A DNA stretch of 29,436 nucleotides from an uncultured Clostridia bacterium (lineage in GTDB: Bacteria > Bacillota > Clostridia > Monoglobales > Monoglobaceae): assembly GCA_934463175.1 (NCBI GenBank), contig CAKSIW010000024.1:1-29436 (forward strand). Reading direction: 5' to 3'. The notes under the pieces were generated by a model. It saw nothing but the letters and a program-made list of their open reading frames with translations, was not told the DNA's origin and searched no databases. Positions 23,156-29,436 of the stretch are shown one piece after another (position 1 is the stretch's first letter; each line of letters begins with the position of its first letter). The position numbers and the translations under genes were made by a program.

Positions 23156-25414
23156 ATGAAAAACATTTTAAAGAAAACGTTTGCAGCTTTTGCAGCAGCG
23201 GCAGTGTCGCTGAGCTGTATCTCGGCAGGAAGCCTTGCAGTGTTTGCCGATGAAGCGGTGGAGAGAGACATTGAGTGCTCACACGTTGTTTTCACGGAGA
23301 ACACGGACGGTGAGGGGAATAAATCAATAACGGCGGAAAGCTTTGTCAGAGACTATTCGGGCAGCAAGGAGCAGGTGTTCCTCATTTGTGCCGCATATGA
23401 TGCAGAAGGCGTGCTCCGGGACGCAAAGGCAAAAAGCGGCATGAACGGCATAATAAAGACAGACGGTGTTTCGGTGAGCGGCGGAGAAAAGGTTGTTGCA
23501 TATATATGGGACAAAAACAGCATTGCACCGATGGCAAAGCTTGCAGCAAAGGGTGAAACGCCGATTGCTCCCGAAATCACCTTTGACGGCAAGACCTTTG
23601 CAAGCTATGTTGGAGCGGAGTTTAACTCGTCAACTCAGAGCTATACCGCAAGCCTTAAAAAGGATTCAAGCGGCAAGGCAGTTATGCCGAAGGTTAAAGC
23701 TTCAATTCCCGACAACTCAGGCAACTGTGAAATTATTAATGATGCGGCAAATCTGAAAACGACCGTCAGAGTTTATTACGGTCCGAGAACGGTTACAACT
23801 GAGGACGTGAAGAGTCCTGACAGCACCGTGACATACAGCACAACACGTGAAAAATATACGAGAGCATACACCGACTACACAATCAGTTACTTAAAGCCGG
23901 AAAACAGCTTTTTTTCAAGTGAACTCACAGCATATGGCAATGCGTTAATTAAAGATAATACAATTTTTACAAAAAAATTTGTTAAAAAGATAGAATTGAA
24001 TGATAATGAAACTTATAAAAAAGTAACAATGCCTGTTAATGTTGCAAAACAAGCTACAGTTATCATTGTGAAGCCTTCTGACGGAACAAAAAAAGATGCT
24101 GTTGTAAACAGTGACGGAACAGCACTGACGTGGGTTGTTGACAAAGAAGTCAGGTGCGGATATGAAAACAACACTGCAACATATGGAAATAAGAACACAA
24201 CAGCGGTAACAGCAAAAAAATCTGATACTACTGAAATATCCGCATTAATAGGAAAGAAAACAGAAAGCTCTGACAATGAGTGGAAAACGGGGTCGCGTAT
24301 TGCAGCTGACCGTGCGCCGATAAGCGGAAACTATTTGGCAATTGGTGCTGTTGCGTCAAATCTGGAAGGATACAACTATATTGTTTTTGAATCTTCAAAG
24401 TACGATAATGCAACTGTAGAATTTACTGTAGGCTGCAACTCGGATATTATTCTGCTTGGAACAAGCAGCGCATCACAAAGCGCGGATTGGGGCACAGCAA
24501 GTGCAGCAAGTGAAGAGACTGACACAACTAATCTGGTTTCAAGTGATGTAAGACGTACAAGTACCACTGCGTGCTACGGATTTGGAAGATATCAGAACGA
24601 AATGCCTGTATGGCATGCCGCAATGCTGATTAAGGAAGGCGTTGTTTCCGGTTCGGATAAATTTGCATCAAGCGGTTCTGCTGTATGGACGTGTGCCGAT
24701 AAAAAAGCAACAACGGCAAAAATTTCAAAGTACAGATTCAAATTCTACAAGGACGCATTTGCAGCTTTTGATAAGTTTGGAAACACACCGTATGTTCCTG
24801 TGACAAGCGACAATTCTGCTGCAAGCTTCACAACGCTTGACACAGCGACTGCGGCTTATACAACAGTTGACGCAAGTGTGTGCAATCCAATCGTCAGTGG
24901 TTTGACGATGCATCTTTTTGAAAATGAAACGGGCGGCAAGGCTGCGGTGAGAACGTTCCCTGACTATAAAGAGGGTATATATTCAGACAGAACAGAATCA
25001 ACAAACAAGTGGCGCACCGGTGCAATTTTAAGCTACGGAGAGGCTTTGGAACTTGATAATGCCGTTATGATTTCGCCTGCTTTGGATTGGATAAACAACA
25101 ATACCTATAAGAGTACATTCACAGGAACCGGCGAAGCAAAATTGTTATACAGCTTTAAGGCGGAAAGAGACTGCGAGGTGCTTATTGCGTCAACGGGTAA
25201 TTGCGTATTTGCCGATAATGATACAAAATGGGTGAATGCAACTCTTTCTGAGGGGTATGTTAAGTGCCTGAATGATTTGGAAAAAATTAAGACGCGTGCA
25301 ATAGGCAGCATACTTTATGCACGCAGATACAGCAAGGGCGATACGGTGAATATATACACACCGCAAACCAATCTTCCGGCACCGATGGTTGTTTTCGTGC
25401 GTGAGCTTGATTGA
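23156..25414 (+). CDS. Large secreted protein, paralogue of the preceding gene
   Basis: A 752-residue exported protein of unknown function. The GGGAGG site is 8 bases before the ATG at 23156. The signal peptide MKNILKKTFAAFAAAAVSLS ends at VFA-DE (cut after residue 31). The N-terminal domain (residues about 35-135, ending VVAYIWDKNSIAPMAKLA) and the following domain (ITFDGKTFASYVGAEFNSSTQSYTASL) repeat the architecture of the previous protein, in which ...VLWNNAAEMK precedes a cadherin-like domain. The remaining 500 residues are rich in Thr, Ser, Ala and Asn and have a beta-rich look. From about 23930 to 24230 the DNA is clearly more AT-rich than the ends of the gene. No catalytic motif or SLH domain is seen; a binding or structural surface role is plausible. 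Confidence 0.78.
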   Translation: MKNILKKTFAAFAAAAVSLSCISAGSLAVFADEAVERDIECSHVVFTENTDGEGNKSITAESFVRDYSGSKEQVFLICAAYDAEGVLRDAKAKSGMNGIIKTDGVSVSGGEKVVAYIWDKNSIAPMAKLAAKGETPIAPEITFDGKTFASYVGAEFNSSTQSYTASLKKDSSGKAVMPKVKASIPDNSGNCEIINDAANLKTTVRVYYGPRTVTTEDVKSPDSTVTYSTTREKYTRAYTDYTISYLKPENSFFSSELTAYGNALIKDNTIFTKKFVKKIELNDNETYKKVTMPVNVAKQATVIIVKPSDGTKKDAVVNSDGTALTWVVDKEVRCGYENNTATYGNKNTTAVTAKKSDTTEISALIGKKTESSDNEWKTGSRIAADRAPISGNYLAIGAVASNLEGYNYIVFESSKYDNATVEFTVGCNSDIILLGTSSASQSADWGTASAASEETDTTNLVSSDVRRTSTTACYGFGRYQNEMPVWHAAMLIKEGVVSGSDKFASSGSAVWTCADKKATTAKISKYRFKFYKDAFAAFDKFGNTPYVPVTSDNSAASFTTLDTATAAYTTVDASVCNPIVSGLTMHLFENETGGKAAVRTFPDYKEGIYSDRTESTNKWRTGAILSYGEALELDNAVMISPALDWINNNTYKSTFTGTGEAKLLYSFKAERDCEVLIASTGNCVFADNDTKWVNATLSEGYVKCLNDLEKIKTRAIGSILYARRYSKGDTVNIYTPQTNLPAPMVVFVRELD

Positions 25415-25439
25415 CATTCTGAAAAGATGAGGGAATTAT

Positions 25440-27131
25440 ATGAATAAATGCGCAAAGTTTTTTGCAGCGGCTCTGGCAGTGCTCGGTATATCGGGCACTG
25501 CCGCTTGGGCGGCGGCTTTGGACAAATATGAAATTGATGAAGATAATGAACTTTTGACTCTGATGGGGACAATTGAAGGCATGAAAAAATATGATGACAT
25601 AACCATTCAGTTGTTAAAAAAGGGAAAAAGCTTTGACAATTCCGAATACAGCGGCGGAAAAATCAGCGAAGATTTTTTGCTGTTCACACAGATTCCGGCA
25701 AATGAAAACGGCGGTTATGAAGTGACGGTGAACATGAAGGGTGAATCTGCCGGATTCTATGAAATGAGAGTGAACGGTGCTGAAACGGAAAAGAAGGTGT
25801 TCTATTCAAAGACATCTGACAAGGAGGATATTGCAGGACAGATATGCGCCATTGCAAAAAAGGAAAAGGAAACGGCTGTAGCTGAGCTTGAGACACTGCT
25901 TGATTTGGAAAACGAATTCAGCACTGCGGTCGGCGTTTTAAACTTGTCGGAGCAGACGATTTTCACTGCGGAAGCTGGCGGAATGTGTGAGGTGATATAC
26001 ACAATGATTGGCGGCAGAGACCTTCCTGCTGCTGAGATTGTTGACACAATCAACAAGGCATCATACATTCAGCTCATTCGTGAAGGGAAAGCCGATGTGA
26101 ACAGCTATAAAACCGAGCTTGAGCTTGACGCGGCATATACGGCGGCTTATGATAAGCTGGAGGACAGTGCGAAAACAGGCTTCTCTGCAAGATATTTCAA
26201 AGGGAAAAGCAATCTGACTCCCACGCAGGTTGCTGAGAGCTATAAAGCTGCTGTTCTTGATGCAATTGTCAGCAGTTTTAAGACATGGAAGAATGTTGAG
26301 GATTTTATCACCGATTTCGGAAGCACGGTCGGAGTTAATATGACTGCGTTTAACAATCCTTCGTTTGACGGAGGAAGAAAGTCTGCCTTGTATACGGCTG
26401 TTCTGAATCATGGGACATTTGAAAGCGTTGCGGAATGCAAGGAATTCATCAACACAGAAATTGCAAAGCCGGCTGTTCCGTCGGGAGGCGGTTCGGGCGG
26501 AAGCGGCGGAAGCGGCGGAGGCGGCGGAATTGTCTCCGGAGGCACAAGTGCACCGATCACAACTCCTGTCACAACACCTGCGGGCAGTGATGTGAAATCG
26601 GAGTTTGATGACATGGAGGGTTATGAATGGGCAAAGGATTGTGTGCGTTTTCTGTCGGAAAAGAGCATTGTGACAGGTGTCGGGGAAAATAAATTCGAGC
26701 CGGGACGCAGTGTGACGCGTGAGGAATTTGCAGCAATGCTGCTGAGAGCGTATGATATAACGCCGGACGTGGCACACGGAATTATGTTTTACGATGTTGA
26801 CGCGGGTGAGTGGTATGCCGGATATATTTCGTCGGCGGTGAAGCTCGGGGTCATTAACGGAATATCCGATTCCGAATTCGGAACAGGAAGTGAGATTTCA
26901 AGAGAAGATGCGGCTGTTATGGCGAGCAGAATAATGGACGGCGGCGAAAACGCGGTGAGCGGTGCCGGCAGCTTTTCTGATGAGTCGGAAATATCGGATT
27001 ACGCAAAGACTGCGGTCAAGCTTATGAAGGACAAAGGGATTTTGTCGGGCGCAGGCGACGGCAGGTTTTATCCGAAAAATGTTCTGACAAGAGCCGAGGC
27101 GGCAAAGCTTATCTATGAATTGATTAAATGA
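25440..27131 (+). CDS. Secreted S-layer homology (SLH) domain protein
   Basis: A 563-residue surface protein. The start has a GAGGGA-type site 6 bases upstream. The signal peptide ends near AWA-AA (after residue 24). A beta-rich N-terminal domain (LLTLMGTIEGMKKYDDITIQL) is followed by a mostly helical region up to about residue 345. Residues 348-363 are a pure Gly/Ser linker, followed by a Thr/Pro stretch. Three SLH domains fill residues 390-563: one with FEPGRSVTREEFAAML, one with EISREDAAVMASRI, one with FYPKNVLTRAEAAKLIYELI. SLH domains bind secondary cell-wall polymers, so the N-terminal part would be displayed outside the peptidoglycan. Its function is unknown. Confidence 0.88.
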   Translation: MNKCAKFFAAALAVLGISGTAAWAAALDKYEIDEDNELLTLMGTIEGMKKYDDITIQLLKKGKSFDNSEYSGGKISEDFLLFTQIPANENGGYEVTVNMKGESAGFYEMRVNGAETEKKVFYSKTSDKEDIAGQICAIAKKEKETAVAELETLLDLENEFSTAVGVLNLSEQTIFTAEAGGMCEVIYTMIGGRDLPAAEIVDTINKASYIQLIREGKADVNSYKTELELDAAYTAAYDKLEDSAKTGFSARYFKGKSNLTPTQVAESYKAAVLDAIVSSFKTWKNVEDFITDFGSTVGVNMTAFNNPSFDGGRKSALYTAVLNHGTFESVAECKEFINTEIAKPAVPSGGGSGGSGGSGGGGGIVSGGTSAPITTPVTTPAGSDVKSEFDDMEGYEWAKDCVRFLSEKSIVTGVGENKFEPGRSVTREEFAAMLLRAYDITPDVAHGIMFYDVDAGEWYAGYISSAVKLGVINGISDSEFGTGSEISREDAAVMASRIMDGGENAVSGAGSFSDESEISDYAKTAVKLMKDKGILSGAGDGRFYPKNVLTRAEAAKLIYELIK

Positions 27132-27150
27132 CACAGAGGGAGGAAGCGAA

Positions 27151-29436
27151 TTGAAGATTTTGAAGAGAGTTTTATCGGGAATGCTGTGCGCTGCCGTTCT
27201 GTGCTGTTCTGTTCAGGTGTTTGCCGAAGAAGATGAAAAGATTTACGGCGAAGCTGCGTCGGAGCTTTTGCAGGTTCTTGAAATCGGGGACTATTCGGAA
27301 CGCGATTTGAAGGCGGAAACAACGCGCGGTGAGTTTTTCAGGCTTGCCGCAATTGCGGGAGGCTACGGCGACTCGGGCTATACACGCGGTCGTTTCACCG
27401 ACGTCGGTGAAAAAAACGAATATGTCGGATATGCGGAATCGCTGGTGAATGCGGGCATTATTTCCGCAAACAAGCTTGGTCAGATTTGTCTTGAAAACAC
27501 GATAACCCTCAGGGAAGCCGCGGCTGTCATGATTAAAATCCTCGGATACGGGATGACGGCAGAAATTAAAGGGGGATATCCGGCAGGCTACAGCAGGCTT
27601 GCGGCAAACCTTTCTCTGTTTGACGGAATGAAGGAGGTTGACGCCGATGAAGTGCTCACGGAAGGCATGGCGGCACAGCTCATATATAATGCGCTTGACA
27701 CGGAAACGATGACAAGAACCGGTTATGGGTCATCATACGGTATGGTTAAGGGCGATCGGCTGGCGTATGCTGTGTTTGGAGTTTCGCATATAACCGCGGT
27801 TGTCAACGCTGTTGACATCACGCGTCTTATGGGTGAAAATGATGTTGATGCATTTTATGCCGAAATCGGAGGTGTTAAGCTTGAAGCACGTGCAATAGAG
27901 AATATTTATGATTATTTGGGTTATAGGGTTGAAGCATTTTATGAGAAGGATAATGGCGAGCAGCTTGGAAAGCTTATATATCTTTCAAAGTGCAGCGACA
28001 ACAAAGAAACAATTATTGACATAGAAGACATCGAGTCAATTGATTCACGGAACATTAAATACTATGACAATGAGGGAAAAAGAACGAAAACCGCGTCTTT
28101 CGCGGGCGGCGCACCTGTCATTTATAACGGCACTGCAACGGGACAGGTGTTTTCAAAGTCGATGATTGAAGGGAAAACGGGTGAGATTCGTCTGCTTGAC
28201 AACGGCACAACAGGCGCGGCTGCGGTGGTGTTTGTTGACGCATATAAAAACTATGTTGCGGCTCACGTGGACGCCAATAAGTATGAGCTTTACAATATGT
28301 ATGACAGCACCGATAAGATTGTGCTTGACACAAAGACGGACGATCCGTATACAGTTATTTATGACGCTGACGGCGAGGAGTGTTCAATTTCAAAAATTAA
28401 AAGAAAACAAATTATTTCAATCTATCAATCAGCACCTGACGCATATCAGCAATACATCAGGGCATATTTGTGCGATGTGTTTGCAGAGGGAATGGTGACA
28501 AAGACGGCTGACGGCGGCAGGAAGATTTATATTGACAATACCGAGTATACCGTTAATGCCGAGTGTATGACAAAATACGGCAACCTGATGACACCGGGCA
28601 GCTTTATAAAGGTATATATGGACATAAAAGGACGGATTGCAATGGCTGAGCAGGGAAGCACAGATGATATGGCATATGCATATATCGTTAACGCGAAGAT
28701 GCTCGGGAAGATTGACAAGACAGTCAATGTGAGAATTTTTACGCAGAATGGAGATTTTGAGGATCATGTTCTTGCAAAGAAGGTTTATATTGACGGTGTG
28801 AGCAGAGAAAGTAAAGATTCTGCGGTCATGACGCATTTGCACAACGCCTGCGCCGCACAGTTTGGTTCTGCTGTTGATTCGGATAAATATTCGTCTGTTA
28901 TACGTTATAAAACAAATGACAGCGGTGAAATATCTGTTATTGACACAATTCTGAACGGTGAAAGCGGAGTGAAAACCGTGAGAGAGGACAAAAACACAGC
29001 GAGAGATGTGCTGTTTACGGTTGAGTCATCAAGCTCAAAGGACTATTACCGTTCAACGAATAACACACTCGGACCGAACATTGCGTTGGATACGAACGCT
29101 CAGATTATGGTTTATCCTTCTCCGATCGGTCAGAATCTTTTTGATGAGACACTTTATCTGTGTGTACCTGCAAAAAGTGTTCTGGTGCATGAAAAGCGAT
29201 ACAGCGCAAATGCTTTTTACACAAACAGGGAAAGTGTCTTCACAGACTTCATAGGACTGGCGAGCAGCTCCGATATGTATTCAACACTTCCGGATGCAAA
29301 CCGTTTTGCGGTTGTTAAGGAGGTCAGAAACGGGCTTGACGAAAACGGAGACTCGGTTAAGCTTTTGGCAGTTTTGGGAAACAATGGTGAAAGCGAGGTG
29401 ACTGCAAGGACAGACTTCACTTTCACGGCGGTGGAT
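27151..29436 (+). CDS. Large secreted SLH-domain protein, 3'-partial
   Basis: The frame opens with TTG at 27151, 4 bases after GGGAGGAAGC-like sequence containing GAGGGAGG, and stays open for 762 codons to the window edge. The signal peptide MKILKRVLSGMLCAAVLC ends at VFA-EE near residue 25. Residues about 30-165 contain SLH-like repeats (TTRGEFFRLAAIAGGYG, RFTDVGEKNEYVGYAESLVN, TITLREAAAVMIKILGYG and EVLTEGMAAQLIYNAL). The following 600 residues look like repeated small beta domains with sequences such as NYVAAHVDANKYELYNMYD and RKIYIDNTEYTVNAE, with no recognised enzyme motif. It follows the previous SLH gene by 19 bases, so it belongs to the same transcription unit. The N-terminal position of the SLH part is the reverse of its neighbour. 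Confidence 0.8.
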   Translation, partial: MKILKRVLSGMLCAAVLCCSVQVFAEEDEKIYGEAASELLQVLEIGDYSERDLKAETTRGEFFRLAAIAGGYGDSGYTRGRFTDVGEKNEYVGYAESLVNAGIISANKLGQICLENTITLREAAAVMIKILGYGMTAEIKGGYPAGYSRLAANLSLFDGMKEVDADEVLTEGMAAQLIYNALDTETMTRTGYGSSYGMVKGDRLAYAVFGVSHITAVVNAVDITRLMGENDVDAFYAEIGGVKLEARAIENIYDYLGYRVEAFYEKDNGEQLGKLIYLSKCSDNKETIIDIEDIESIDSRNIKYYDNEGKRTKTASFAGGAPVIYNGTATGQVFSKSMIEGKTGEIRLLDNGTTGAAAVVFVDAYKNYVAAHVDANKYELYNMYDSTDKIVLDTKTDDPYTVIYDADGEECSISKIKRKQIISIYQSAPDAYQQYIRAYLCDVFAEGMVTKTADGGRKIYIDNTEYTVNAECMTKYGNLMTPGSFIKVYMDIKGRIAMAEQGSTDDMAYAYIVNAKMLGKIDKTVNVRIFTQNGDFEDHVLAKKVYIDGVSRESKDSAVMTHLHNACAAQFGSAVDSDKYSSVIRYKTNDSGEISVIDTILNGESGVKTVREDKNTARDVLFTVESSSSKDYYRSTNNTLGPNIALDTNAQIMVYPSPIGQNLFDETLYLCVPAKSVLVHEKRYSANAFYTNRESVFTDFIGLASSSDMYSTLPDANRFAVVKEVRNGLDENGDSVKLLAVLGNNGESEVTARTDFTFTAVD

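Noticed and set aside
1..29436. CRISPR arrays, rRNA genes, complete tRNA genes
   Set aside because: I saw no regularly spaced repeats, no rRNA sequence and no full cloverleaf; only the tRNA-Trp 3' fragments are present.

Overview
The window looks like the chromosome of a strictly anaerobic, low-to-moderate GC Bacillota (class Clostridia), probably gut-associated. The evidence is an oxygen-sensitive glycyl radical enzyme with its activase, strong AGGAGG-type ribosome binding sites with occasional TTG/GTG starts, a YesM/YesN-type two-component pair beside an LplB/YtcP-type sugar importer, and secreted proteins with SLH (S-layer homology) domains. An order such as Monoglobales or Oscillospirales is plausible but not proven from the sequence.

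Region 1 (1-7982, + strand) is one tightly packed operon that enters from the left edge. It encodes two Gfo/Idh/MocA oxidoreductases, a radical SAM activase, a divergent glycyl radical enzyme (GRE), an SGNH/GDSL esterase-like protein and a putative TIM-barrel glycoside hydrolase, and it ends at an AT-rich hairpin terminator. The set suggests breakdown of a decorated glycoside: hydrolase and esterase release it, NAD(P)-dependent enzymes oxidise or reduce it, and the GRE does radical chemistry. The GRE lacks the Cys-x-Glu motif of diol dehydratases and other known lyases, so its reaction is unknown.

Region 2 (about 7988-9910) is an integration scar. It holds a truncated tyrosine recombinase, 11-bp tandem repeats, two minus-strand copies of a tRNA-Trp 3' end each followed by a terminator-like hairpin, an inverted copy of part of it, a long hairpin, two very small coupled ORFs and a frameshifted AbrB-like remnant.

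Region 3 (9911-15075) begins with a promoter whose -35 box lies in a 12-bp perfect palindrome. It carries an intact FAD-dependent oxidoreductase with a C-terminal beta-sandwich, a decayed second copy of the same gene, a YitT-family membrane protein and a DUF4886 SGNH-type protein. Its terminator lies inside the 3' end of the convergent response regulator gene.

Region 4 (15047-18405, - strand) is the sensor kinase and AraC-type response regulator. Region 5 (18518-29436, + strand) is divergent from it: a lipoprotein binding protein, two permeases (no ATPase gene, as is usual for this family), then four secreted proteins. Two of these share an N-terminal architecture, and two carry SLH domains; the last runs off the right edge. 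The likely logic is that the kinase senses an oligosaccharide, the regulator induces the importer, and surface proteins bind or display the polymer.
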